A DNA stretch of 64,000 nt from JAMXLG01 sp963818925 (lineage in GTDB: Bacteria; Vulcanimicrobiota; Vulcanimicrobiia; Vulcanimicrobiales; Vulcanimicrobiaceae). A model generated the notes under the pieces. It was not told the DNA's origin and searched no databases. It worked only from the letters and a program-made list of their open reading frames with translations. Made by a program: the position numbers and the translations under genes. Shown piece by piece: positions 1 through 8,248 of this stretch. The stretch is taken from positions 496,001 through 560,000 of the forward strand of contig CAWFTN010000001.1 in the NCBI GenBank assembly GCA_963818925.1, in the 5' to 3' direction. Each line of letters starts with the position of its first letter. Position 1 is the stretch's first letter.

Positions 1-1
1 G

Positions 2-487
2 ATCGTTGTCGCGGCCGGGGCGTGGTGGCTGCTTCGGCCGCATGGTCCGGCCGCGAGCGGCGGCAACCTGACCGTCTATTATACAAAGATCGACGGTTCG
101 AGCTTGGGCACATGGTCCGTCTCCCTTCGAGCGCCGCAACCGGGTGAAAGCGTGGCTGAACACCAACACAATGTCGCGCTCTACGGCGCGGTCCAATCGG
201 TCGCGGGTCCGCCGAGCGAAGTTCAAGCCATTCGCTTTCCGCCCGGAACGCACGTGCTGAACGTTCTCGTTAATGGAACGACGGCAACGGTCGATCTTTC
301 TAAAGAAGTGACCGCATCGGGCGGCGGATCGTTCGCGGAAAACGGCGAGTTCAAAGGTCTCGTCTATACGCTAACGGGAATTCCACCGATTAATGCGGTC
401 CAGATTACGATCGAGGGCCGAAAAGTGGATACGCTCCCGGGGGGTCATCTTGAACTCGACACGCCGCTTCGTCGTTCGGACTGGTAG
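2..487 (+). CDS. GerMN-domain envelope protein (5' end missing)
   Basis: The frame is open from base 2, so this is the C-terminal 161 residues of a gene that begins before the window. It opens with a hydrophobic stretch (VVAAGAWWLL) that looks like the end of a membrane anchor, then a short linker and a GerMN fold. Recognisable GerMN features are VLNVLVNGTTATVDLSKEV, the GGGS turn, and GGHLELDTPL near the end. In sporulating Firmicutes GerM is a cell-envelope protein; in other bacteria GerMN lipoproteins have no settled role. The gene overlaps the amidase downstream by about 38 bases, and murI follows, so an envelope or peptidoglycan role fits. An internal TTG at 104 would start inside the domain and is not preferred. 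Confidence 0.8.
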   Translation: MVVAAGAWWLLRPHGPAASGGNLTVYYTKIDGSSLGTWSVSLRAPQPGESVAEHQHNVALYGAVQSVAGPPSEVQAIRFPPGTHVLNVLVNGTTATVDLSKEVTASGGGSFAENGEFKGLVYTLTGIPPINAVQITIEGRKVDTLPGGHLELDTPLRRSDW

Positions 488-2411
488 CGCGGTCGCGCTG
501 CTCGTACTGCTCGTCGCCGGAGTCGTGCGAGCCGACAGCGCCTCTTACAACTTCGAAAATCAGACACTGACCTTCAGCCATTTGATGCGAACTGCGGCCG
601 GCACGGCCGTCGGCGTCAACGATGCGGGATTTCGCGGTCTCTTGAAGTCGCTCGGCGCAACGCTCACCTGGCACCCAGGTGAGCGTTACGTTTTGATCGC
701 GACGCCGCAGCCGACCGTTCTCAACTTCGCAGTCGGTCAGAAACGCTATGATATGGGCTTGCTCTCGGGTACGGCCGCGTTCGCGCCCTTCGTGCAGGGC
801 AATGAAGTCTTTCTTCCGTTCGACGATGTGATTCACGCCTTATCGCTCGCAGCAAAGAACGACGGCGGTACGACGGTGCTGCAGCCGCAGCTTACCTCCG
901 TCGACGTGCAAGGCTCGGGTGCGCAAGCGATCGTCGTCGCGCACGCGGCCGTTCCGCTTCATCCGCGCGTTGTTAGCGAAGCGCCGGATCGCGTCGTCTA
1001 TGAGTTCGACGGCGTCGCCTCTTCGATCGACGGCTCGCGTGAGGTTAACGCGGGCGGTATTCGTTCGTTGCAGATGACGACCAGCGGCTCGATTCGCGAT
1101 CCGCACGCGACACTGGTCTTGAACGTCGCCCCGAACACGCGCCACGACGTTCCGCACAGCAACAGCGGCGACTTCGAAGTCGGCTTCGGCGCAAACGGCG
1201 GCGCGCCGCCGCTCGTCGCCGCCAACGCGATGTCGAACGCCGCACCGCAGACGCAGCCACAGACGCAGCCGGCACCGGAGCAGACGGAAAGCGCAGCGCC
1301 CTCGACTTTACCCGTGGCGCCCGCGCCGGTAGACAATCCGGCGAGCGGCGCAAACATCACCGGCATTGCGGTGCAGCAAACCGGCGGCGGCACGACGGTG
1401 ACGATTGCCGTCTCGGGCAACGCCTCGTACGAATGGCACCGGTTACGCGAACCGGACAATCGCTTCTGGATCGACATAAAAAACGCGCAACTGCAAAGCG
1501 GACCGCGTGACGAGGCCGAGGCCGATCCGCTCACCGGAATGCGCGCGCGTCAAATCGATCCGCAAACCGTGCGCATCGCGCTCTCGCTCAAGGGTCCGAA
1601 CGAACTCTCCGTTTCTCCGTCCGCAACCGGCATCGCGATCAGCATCGGAGGCAACACCGTCGCCGATGCAGTGCGTGGCGGAACGGGAAGTATCGGCTCC
1701 GTCGTTTCGGCAAACGAGCCGCAAACGCTCGTGACGCCCGTGCCGCCGGAAGATTACGGCCGGCAGACCGTCGGAAGTAACGACAACGCGCCGTGGAAGT
1801 TCGGCGCGCGAAGCGGCTATGTTCCGACGAATCCGAAGCTCATCGTCATCGATCCGGGACATGGCGGCAGCGATCGTGGTGCGATTCGCAACGGCTTATC
1901 TGAGGCGGACGTGAATCTCGACATGGCCAAGCGCCTGCGCTCGGTTTTGATTGCGCGCGGGTGGCAAGTCCAAATGACGCACGCGACCGACGTCGACGTT
2001 TACGCGCCGAACGACAGCGCGCGGGATGAACTGCAAGCTCGCGTCGATATTGCAAACCACGCCGGCGCCCGCATGTTCATCAGCATTCACTCGAACAGCT
2101 TCATCAACAGCGGTCCGAACGGAACGACGACCTACTTCTCGAAGCCGATCGATGTTGCGCTCGCGGATGCGATCGATCAGAACCTCGTGCCGTTGCTCGG
2201 AACGAAGGACGACGGCGTGATCAAAGCACGCTACTACGTCACGCTTCACGCGAGTATGCCCGCCGTGCTCATTGAAACGGCATTCCTTTCGAATCCCGAT
2301 GACTTCTCGAAACTCGACTCCCCGGGGTGGCGTCAGAAAGTCGCTCAAGGCATCGCGGACGGCATCGATCATTACGCCGCGCAGTATCCGGTTTCGGGCA
2401 GCGCGCAGTGA
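450..2411 (+). CDS. N-acetylmuramoyl-L-alanine amidase with AMIN domains (AmiC-like)
   Basis: A periplasmic zinc amidase that should cleave the bond between MurNAc and the L-Ala of the stem peptide during wall remodelling or cell separation. I chose the TTG at 450 because it follows a G-rich ribosome-binding stretch and gives a clean signal peptide (NSTRRFVVRTGSAVALLVLL, then ADS). Domain order over 653 residues: a copper-amine-oxidase-N-like stalk (about 30-140, with GNEVFLPFDDVIHAL), one AMIN domain (about 145-240), a Pro/Gln/Ala-rich linker, a second AMIN domain (about 300-370), and Amidase_3 (about 465-650). The Amidase_3 zinc and catalytic motifs are present: DPGHGGSDRGA, ISIHSNSF and LIETAFLSN. 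The stop codon overlaps the murI start (GTGA), so the two are probably co-translated. Confidence 0.9.
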   Translation: MNSTRRFVVRTGSAVALLVLLVAGVVRADSASYNFENQTLTFSHLMRTAAGTAVGVNDAGFRGLLKSLGATLTWHPGERYVLIATPQPTVLNFAVGQKRYDMGLLSGTAAFAPFVQGNEVFLPFDDVIHALSLAAKNDGGTTVLQPQLTSVDVQGSGAQAIVVAHAAVPLHPRVVSEAPDRVVYEFDGVASSIDGSREVNAGGIRSLQMTTSGSIRDPHATLVLNVAPNTRHDVPHSNSGDFEVGFGANGGAPPLVAANAMSNAAPQTQPQTQPAPEQTESAAPSTLPVAPAPVDNPASGANITGIAVQQTGGGTTVTIAVSGNASYEWHRLREPDNRFWIDIKNAQLQSGPRDEAEADPLTGMRARQIDPQTVRIALSLKGPNELSVSPSATGIAISIGGNTVADAVRGGTGSIGSVVSANEPQTLVTPVPPEDYGRQTVGSNDNAPWKFGARSGYVPTNPKLIVIDPGHGGSDRGAIRNGLSEADVNLDMAKRLRSVLIARGWQVQMTHATDVDVYAPNDSARDELQARVDIANHAGARMFISIHSNSFINSGPNGTTTYFSKPIDVALADAIDQNLVPLLGTKDDGVIKARYYVTLHASMPAVLIETAFLSNPDDFSKLDSPGWRQKVAQGIADGIDHYAAQYPVSGSAQ

Positions 2412-3193
2412 TCGGCGTTTTTGACTCCGGACTCGGCGGACTCACCGTAGTCCGCCGAGTACGGGAACGTTTGCCCCAGACGGACATGCTCTATCTCGCG
2501 GACCAAGCGCATCTTCCGTACGGCGAGCGCAGCTACGACGAACTCTTTGCACTGCTCGAAGCGAATCTCGCGTGGCTGGATGCGCAAATGCCCGACGCAA
2601 TTGTGATGGGTTGCAACACATCGTGTGCGATTGCCGACGCATATGGGTGGCCGCCCACGAACGCGGAAGTCTTCGATCTGCTCGACTCGGCGACGATTGC
2701 GTTGCAACATGCAGGCGCGCGCCGCATCGGCGTTGTCGCGACGTCGGCAACCGTACGTTCCGGCGCGTACGGACGGCGTATCCGTAATGCGATCCCCGAC
2801 AGTGAAGTCTGGGAAGTGCCCGCACCGCTGCTTGTGCCGCTCGTAGAAGCGGGCAACATCGACGGCGCGGAGCCGCGTCAAGCGGTGACCGAGGTTATCA
2901 CGCAGCTGCCCGCCGATTTGGATGCCGTTGTTTTGGCATGCACGCACTACCCCGTGCTCGACGCGCATTTCGCCGTCGCCCTCGGCGAACTCGTGTTGCG
3001 CATCGATCCGGCGTTCGTTCAAGCCGAACGCGTTGCGGAGTTTCTCGCGCGCAATCACGTTTCGCCCGAAGCGGGAACCGCGCGCTATGTGACAAACGCT
3101 GACTTGAACCGGTTCCATGAGAACGTTGCGCGGATAACCGGGGAACCCAATCCGCTGACCGAAACGCTCTCCGCCGAACCCCTTTCATCCTAA
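2408..3193 (+). CDS. murI: Glutamate racemase
   Basis: Converts L-glutamate to the D-glutamate used in peptidoglycan stem peptides, a cytoplasmic cofactor-independent racemase. The start is the GTG at 2408, which overlaps the amidase stop; it gives the typical N-terminus MIGVFDSGLGGLTVVR and 261 residues, normal for MurI. Both catalytic cysteines are visible: Cys69 in MGCNTSCA and Cys178 in ACTHYP. Also present is YLADQAHLPYG. Being translationally coupled to a wall amidase and a GerMN gene places it in a peptidoglycan operon; in Bacillus subtilis the homologous racE also lies near gerM. The C-terminal 30 residues are variable and add nothing to the call. Confidence 0.95.
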   Translation: MIGVFDSGLGGLTVVRRVRERLPQTDMLYLADQAHLPYGERSYDELFALLEANLAWLDAQMPDAIVMGCNTSCAIADAYGWPPTNAEVFDLLDSATIALQHAGARRIGVVATSATVRSGAYGRRIRNAIPDSEVWEVPAPLLVPLVEAGNIDGAEPRQAVTEVITQLPADLDAVVLACTHYPVLDAHFAVALGELVLRIDPAFVQAERVAEFLARNHVSPEAGTARYVTNADLNRFHENVARITGEPNPLTETLSAEPLSS

Positions 3194-3220
3194 AAGAAAC
3201 GCTCTCGAAGGAACATCGAC

Positions 3221-5290
3221 ATGCTGCAGCTTGCGCTCGTGTTTGCATTGGCAAACCCGTTTTCATCACCGAGTACATTGCCATTTCAAGCTCCGCCGTT
3301 CGACAGGATTACGGATAACGATTATCAGACCGGCATCGAAGCTGGAATGAAAGCGCAGATGCGCGAGGTCCAAACGATCGCGAACAATCCCGCACCGCCG
3401 ACGTTCCAGAACACGTATGTCGCGCTTGAGAAGTCCGGCCAGATGCTCTCGCGCGTGATGGAAGCGTTCAACGCAGTCACCGGCGCGAATACCGATCCGA
3501 CGCTGCAGCACATCGAAGAAGTGGAAGCGCCAAAACTCGCGGCGCATCAGGACGCGATCTACCTCAACACCAAGCTCTTCGCGCGCTTCGAAAACGTATA
3601 CAACCGGCTTCCGTCGCTCCATCTCGATCCGGAATCGCAGCAGCTCGTACGCGTTACGTACGACGAGTTCGTCCACGCGGGTGCAAAGCTGAACGCGGCC
3701 GACAAGGCAAAGATGAGCCACATCGACGAGCAGCTTTCCGAGTTGCAGACCGTGTTCGCGCGCAAACTGCTCGCCGGCACGAAGGCCGGTGCGCTGACCG
3801 TCACGGACAAATCGCAACTTGCGGGATTCAGCGACGCGCAGATTGCAGCGGCGCAGCAGGCGGCCGAGGCGCGCAAAGACCCCGGCGGGTATCTCATTGC
3901 GTTGCAAAACACGACGCAGCAGCCGGCGCTCGCATCGCTCGACGATCGCGCTACCCGCCAACAGCTCTTCGAACATTCGTTGACGCGTACCGAGAAAGGC
4001 GACGAGAACGACACACGCGACACGATCGCCACAATGGCTCAACTGCGCGCGCAAAAAGGCGCGTTGCTCGGCTATCCGAATTACGCCGCCTACCGCCTCA
4101 CCAATCAAATGGCGAAGACACCGGGCGCGGTGCAGAACTTTCTCGCACAACTGATTCCTCCGACGCGCGCGAAGATCCAGAGCGACGCCGCTGAATTGCA
4201 GTCGATGATCGATGAGGACGGCCGGCACTTCCAATTGCAAGCGTACGACTGGGACAAGTACGCCGAGCAAGTCCGTAAAGCGAAGTACGATTTGGACGAC
4301 GATCAAGTGCGGCCGTTCTTCGAGATCAACAACGTCCTGCACAACGGACTCTTTTACGCGGCCACCCGGCTCTACGGCATCACGTTCAAAGAGCGCAAAG
4401 ATATCCCGGTCTGGCAACCCGACGTCCGCGTTTTCCAAGTGTACGACAAGGACGGTTCGCCGCTTGCGCTGATGTACTTCGATTTCTTCAAGCGCGACAA
4501 CAAGCAGGGTGGCGCGTGGATGAGCAATCTCGTCCAGCAATCCAAGCTGCTGGGCACGAAACCGGTCGTCTACAACGTCGAAAACATTCCGAAGCCGCCG
4601 GCGGGACAGCCGGTGCTGCTAACCGCGGATCAAGTGCACGGCATGTTCCACGAATTCGGTCACGCGCTCAATGGGTTCTTCGCGAACCAAGAGTACCCGT
4701 CGCTCTCGGGCGCGCAGACCGCGCGCGATTTCGTCGAGTACCCGTCGCAATTCAACGAACACTGGGCGTTCTATCCCGCCGTGCTCAAGCACTACGCGGT
4801 GAACTATAAGACCGGCCAGCCGATGCCGCAAGCGCTGATGGACAAGATCGAGCAGTCGCAGAAGTTCGATCAGGGCTATTCGCTCGGCGAAAGTCTTGCC
4901 GCGGACGAACTCGACATGGCGTGGCATACGCTGCCTGCAAGCGCACCGAAGCAGAACGTCGATACGTTTGAAACGCATGCGCTGGCGTCGTCGGGGACCG
5001 ATTTCCCGAACGTCCCGCCGCGGTACCGCTCGAGCTACTTCGCGCACATCTGGGCGAGCGGATACGCCGCCGGATACTATGCGTACATGTGGAGCGAAAT
5101 GCTCGATGACGACACGTTCCAATGGTTCGTGCAACACGGCGGCATGACGCGCGCAAACGGCCAGCGCTTCCGCGACATGATTCTCTCGAAAGGACACTCA
5201 GAGGACTACGGCCCGATGTTCCGCGCGTTCTACGGAAACGATCCGCAGATCGGCCCACTCCTCCAGTATCGGGGCCTTCCGACGAAATAG
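3221..5290 (+). CDS. M3-family zinc metallopeptidase (peptidyl-dipeptidase Dcp / oligopeptidase A type), exported
   Basis: A 689-residue thermolysin-like oligopeptidase. The zinc site is clear: HEFGH with His477, Glu478 and His481, and the third ligand Glu506 in FVEYPSQFNEHW. The all-helical M3 N-terminal part and the C-terminal RYRSSYFAHIWASGYAAGYYAY substrate region are present. The ATG at 3221 follows an AAGGA ribosome-binding site at about 3208-3212. The N-terminus (MLQLALVFALANPFSS) is a short signal peptide, so unlike cytoplasmic E. coli OpdA this one is probably secreted to the periplasm, where it would trim peptides two residues at a time. It stands after murI with a 27-base gap and ends one base before the convergent gene. 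Dcp versus OpdA specificity cannot be told from sequence. Confidence 0.88.
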   Translation: MLQLALVFALANPFSSPSTLPFQAPPFDRITDNDYQTGIEAGMKAQMREVQTIANNPAPPTFQNTYVALEKSGQMLSRVMEAFNAVTGANTDPTLQHIEEVEAPKLAAHQDAIYLNTKLFARFENVYNRLPSLHLDPESQQLVRVTYDEFVHAGAKLNAADKAKMSHIDEQLSELQTVFARKLLAGTKAGALTVTDKSQLAGFSDAQIAAAQQAAEARKDPGGYLIALQNTTQQPALASLDDRATRQQLFEHSLTRTEKGDENDTRDTIATMAQLRAQKGALLGYPNYAAYRLTNQMAKTPGAVQNFLAQLIPPTRAKIQSDAAELQSMIDEDGRHFQLQAYDWDKYAEQVRKAKYDLDDDQVRPFFEINNVLHNGLFYAATRLYGITFKERKDIPVWQPDVRVFQVYDKDGSPLALMYFDFFKRDNKQGGAWMSNLVQQSKLLGTKPVVYNVENIPKPPAGQPVLLTADQVHGMFHEFGHALNGFFANQEYPSLSGAQTARDFVEYPSQFNEHWAFYPAVLKHYAVNYKTGQPMPQALMDKIEQSQKFDQGYSLGESLAADELDMAWHTLPASAPKQNVDTFETHALASSGTDFPNVPPRYRSSYFAHIWASGYAAGYYAYMWSEMLDDDTFQWFVQHGGMTRANGQRFRDMILSKGHSEDYGPMFRAFYGNDPQIGPLLQYRGLPTK

Positions 5291-5291
5291 T

Positions 5292-5942
5292 TTACGAACG
5301 CGGTTCGATGATAAGCGCGCTCTCGGCACGTTGAACGAGAGCGTGCTTTTCTTTATCCGCCGGTGTGCGGCCGGATGCGAAGGGCTCGCTGTAAATGATC
5401 ATTAGCTCTTTCCGGGCTTCATCGAGCGTATGCACGAAGCGAACCGATGAGAGCGTTGGTGGAAGAACGTAGCCCTTCGATGCAATGAGCGTATAGATGT
5501 GCTGCTGGTCGGATCCGGAGTTGAATGCCGCCGGCACGGCATAGCCTTTCGCTCTGATGATCGCCGCGAGCGCCGTTGTGTCGGGCTTCGAAGGCGTGCT
5601 GCTCTCGGTCCACGTATCGACGAAGAAACTCAGTCCGCCCATTGTCGCGTGTTCTTTTGAATCGTACGTATGATGCAGATTGGGCATCGACGGAATGTAG
5701 CCTTCGAATTGCACCCAGTAGAGCCGCTTCACGTGTTTGTTACCGTCGGCCTCGACGAATGCAAACAACTCGCAGTTCGCAATTCCGAAGAGAACCCAGC
5801 GGTCCGTGCCGACATATGTGGCCGCTTTCGGCAGCGTAATTTGCACTGCCGGGTCACCCGTCGACGTGATGACGTTCGCCGTCACGATGCGTTGAGGGAG
5901 AAGAAGAGCAAGCAAGAGTGCAATGTACGTCATTGGTGCCAT
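5292..5942 (-). CDS. Secreted protein of unknown function
   Basis: I do not recognise this family. The 216-residue product has a signal peptide (MTYIALLLALLLPQRIVTA) and no further membrane segment, so it is likely exported. It contains one cysteine in the mature part and a region rich in His/Tyr/Thr (PNLHHTYDSKEH). The start is either the ATG at 5942 or the ATG three codons later (5933); the second gives the cleaner signal peptide, and neither has a Shine-Dalgarno site. It is convergent with the M3 peptidase (one-base gap) and divergent from the S53 peptidase (45-base gap), so it shares a very small promoter region with the latter. Confidence 0.7.
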   Translation of the reverse strand: MAPMTYIALLLALLLPQRIVTANVITSTGDPAVQITLPKAATYVGTDRWVLFGIANCELFAFVEADGNKHVKRLYWVQFEGYIPSMPNLHHTYDSKEHATMGGLSFFVDTWTESSTPSKPDTTALAAIIRAKGYAVPAAFNSGSDQQHIYTLIASKGYVLPPTLSSVRFVHTLDEARKELMIIYSEPFASGRTPADKEKHALVQRAESALIIEPRS

Positions 5943-5987
5943 TGGCCTAATTCAATTCGTGGTGTCACGCGGTACACTGGAACTCCT

Positions 5988-7487
5988 ATGCGGCCAGTTG
6001 CAGGCAGTGAGCGGAAACCGTACCGGGGCGCGCGGGCCGTTCGTCACGCCGATCCATCGGAACGCCTCGAAGTTACCATCGTACTGCGGCGCAAATCGCA
6101 CGCCACCAAGCGTGCGCGGATGACGCGCGCGGAGTTCGCGCATGCGTGCGGCGCCGACAGTAGCGATATGAAGGCCGTCGGGCAGTTCGCGCAGGCGCAC
6201 GGACTCGAAGTCCTCGAAGAGCAGCCGGCGCGACGAACGATCCGCCTCGCCGGCACGGTAGCGGAGTTGAATACAGCGTTCAACGTCTCGCTTCAAGTTT
6301 TTGAGTATGAAGGCGGCTCGTATCGCGGACGTACGGGCGCAGTGCATGTTCCTGACGAGCTCTCCGATGCGATCGAAGCGGTGCTGGGTCTCGACAACCG
6401 GCCTCAAGCGAGAACGCATTTCCGCCCTGCCGCCGCGCCGTCGGTTTCGTATTCGCCCGTGCAAATTGCATCGCTGTACGACTTTCCAACATCATCCAAC
6501 GGCGCCGGTCAATGCATTGCGCTCATCGAACTCGGCGGTGGCTTCACACCAGCCGATTTGCAGACGTATTTCGCGGGCTTGAATCTTCAGGTACCGGACG
6601 TGGTTGCCGTTCCGGTCGATGGTGCGCAGAATGCACCAACGGGCCAAGTCGACGGTCCCGACGGCGAAGTGATGCTCGACATCGAAGTTGCGGGCACGAT
6701 TGCGCAGGGCGCGCGAATCGCCGTATACTTTGCGCCGAACACCGACGCCGGCTTCCTCGATGCGATTACGACTGCGCTGCATGACACGACGAACAAACCC
6801 ACCGTCGTATCGATCAGCTGGGGAGGTCCGGAATCGACGTGGACGCAGCAAGCCATGACGTCGTTCGATAAGGCGTTTGCGGATGCGGCGACGCTCGGGA
6901 TTACGGTGTGCTGCGCATCAGGCGATAACGGATCCAGCGACGGCGTGTCGGACGGCCAAAACCACGTCGACTTTCCGTCGTCGAGCCCGAACGTCGTCGC
7001 TTGCGGGGGCACCAGCGTCCAGACCAGCAACGGCACGCTCACGTCGGAATCGGTCTGGAACGGCGGCACATCGGGCGGAGCGACGGGCGGCGGCGTCAGC
7101 AGCGTTTTTGCGCTCCCATCGTGGCAGCAAAATCTCGAGGCCACGGAAAACGGCAGCGCTGCTGCGCTGAAAAATCGCGGCGTTCCCGACGTCGCAGGCA
7201 ACGCCGATCCGAATACCGGCTACAACGTGCGCGTCGATGGACAAGATGCGGTGTTCGGTGGAACGAGCGCCGTAGCGCCGCTCTGGAGCGCACTTTTTGC
7301 GTTGATCAACGCATCACGAAGCACATCCGTTGGATTCGTGAACGCGCAGCTCTATGGCGACGAACCGGATTTCAACGATATTACGAGCGGCAATAACGGA
7401 AGTTTTTCGGCGACGAAGGGCTGGGACGCGTGCACCGGTCTCGGCTCGCCCGACGGATCGAAAATCGCGAGTGCGTTAACTAAATAG
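5988..7487 (+). CDS. S53 family serine-carboxyl peptidase (kumamolisin type)
   Basis: A 499-residue sedolisin-family protease with an N-terminal Pro-kumamolisin activation domain (about 15-145, starting LEVTIVLRRKS) and a catalytic S53 domain. The Ser-Glu-Asp triad is visible: Glu227 and Asp231 in DGEVMLDIE, four residues apart as in kumamolisin, and Ser427 in GGTSAVAPLW; the oxyanion-hole aspartate lies in CCASGDNGSS. The chosen ATG at 5988 begins just upstream of the propeptide; longer versions of the frame run into the divergent gene. No signal peptide is evident, as in several kumamolisins, so its export route is unclear. Members of this family are acid-active and self-process. A second, differently built S53 protein lies at 58812. 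Confidence 0.92.
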   Translation: MRPVAGSERKPYRGARAVRHADPSERLEVTIVLRRKSHATKRARMTRAEFAHACGADSSDMKAVGQFAQAHGLEVLEEQPARRTIRLAGTVAELNTAFNVSLQVFEYEGGSYRGRTGAVHVPDELSDAIEAVLGLDNRPQARTHFRPAAAPSVSYSPVQIASLYDFPTSSNGAGQCIALIELGGGFTPADLQTYFAGLNLQVPDVVAVPVDGAQNAPTGQVDGPDGEVMLDIEVAGTIAQGARIAVYFAPNTDAGFLDAITTALHDTTNKPTVVSISWGGPESTWTQQAMTSFDKAFADAATLGITVCCASGDNGSSDGVSDGQNHVDFPSSSPNVVACGGTSVQTSNGTLTSESVWNGGTSGGATGGGVSSVFALPSWQQNLEATENGSAAALKNRGVPDVAGNADPNTGYNVRVDGQDAVFGGTSAVAPLWSALFALINASRSTSVGFVNAQLYGDEPDFNDITSGNNGSFSATKGWDACTGLGSPDGSKIASALTK

Positions 7488-7549
7488 CGCGCGACGCTCG
7501 GCGCGAGTCCCCGAGGGTTCCTGCCGCGCGATTTGTAAAGCCTTGCACC

Positions 7550-8248
7550 GTGCGATTACTGATCGTGGAAGACGACGATCGACTTGCGGACGCAATGCGC
7601 CGCGGGCTGCAAGATCAAGGACATGTCGTCGACGTCGCGGAGGATGGCGTGGCGGGACTGGGTCTCGCATCAGAGCCCGGGTACGACGCGATCGTCCTCG
7701 ATTTGAACTTGCCGGGACGCGACGGACTCGACCTGCTGCGTACGCTCCGCTCGACCGGCGTCGCGACGCCGATTCTGATCGCGACGGCCCGCGATGAAAC
7801 TGACGACGTCGTTGCGGGTCTCGACGCGGGTGCGGACGACTACATTCGCAAGCCGTTTGCCATGCGCGAACTCGAAGCGCGCTTGCGAAGCGTCGCGCGA
7901 CGCGAGGCGCCGCCGGCTCCGGTGTTATTAAAAGTAGGAAACCTTACGTTCGATCTTGCGACGCGTCGCGTCACGCGTGGAGAGCGCGAGATCGATCTCA
8001 CGGCGCGTGAACTCGCCTTCCTCGAATATTTCATGCGCAACGCGGGACGCGTCCTCACCCGCCCGATGATCGAAACGGCGCTCTGGGATCGGACGAGCGA
8101 AACGACGTCGAACGTCGTCGATGTGTACGTACGCCGGCTACGGCTGAAGATCGACGCCGAAGGCGAGCCGCCGCTGCTGCAAACCGTTCGCGGCATCGGC
8201 TACCGCATGGAACGGGTGGGTTTGTCCGTTCAGGACAAACCCTTATGA
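7550..8248 (+). CDS. OmpR/PhoB-family response regulator
   Basis: DNA-binding response regulator of 232 residues: receiver domain 1-115 with the acidic pocket Glu7-Asp8-Asp9, phospho-acceptor Asp51 (IVLDLNLPG) and the conserved Lys in YIRKPF, followed by a winged-helix Trans_reg_C domain (about 125-220; LTARELAFLEYFMRN, NVVDVYVRRLRLKI). It starts with GTG at 7550 and overlaps the histidine kinase by four bases (ATGA). It heads the operon with the kinase and an RND efflux system, so it most likely switches that pump on in response to an envelope signal or toxic compound. The 62-base gap upstream must contain the operon promoter. Confidence 0.93.
   Translation: MRLLIVEDDDRLADAMRRGLQDQGHVVDVAEDGVAGLGLASEPGYDAIVLDLNLPGRDGLDLLRTLRSTGVATPILIATARDETDDVVAGLDAGADDYIRKPFAMRELEARLRSVARREAPPAPVLLKVGNLTFDLATRRVTRGEREIDLTARELAFLEYFMRNAGRVLTRPMIETALWDRTSETTSNVVDVYVRRLRLKIDAEGEPPLLQTVRGIGYRMERVGLSVQDKPL

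Noticed and set aside
3266..4540. Long minus-strand frame (424 codons) opposite the M3 peptidase
   Set aside because: It is a shadow of the real gene: high GC third positions leave the opposite strand open. It is Arg/Leu/Val-rich with no domain, start context or neighbour logic.
5670..5987. Extension of the first S53 peptidase upstream of 5988
   Set aside because: That part is antisense to the secreted protein gene and has no signal peptide or propeptide similarity.
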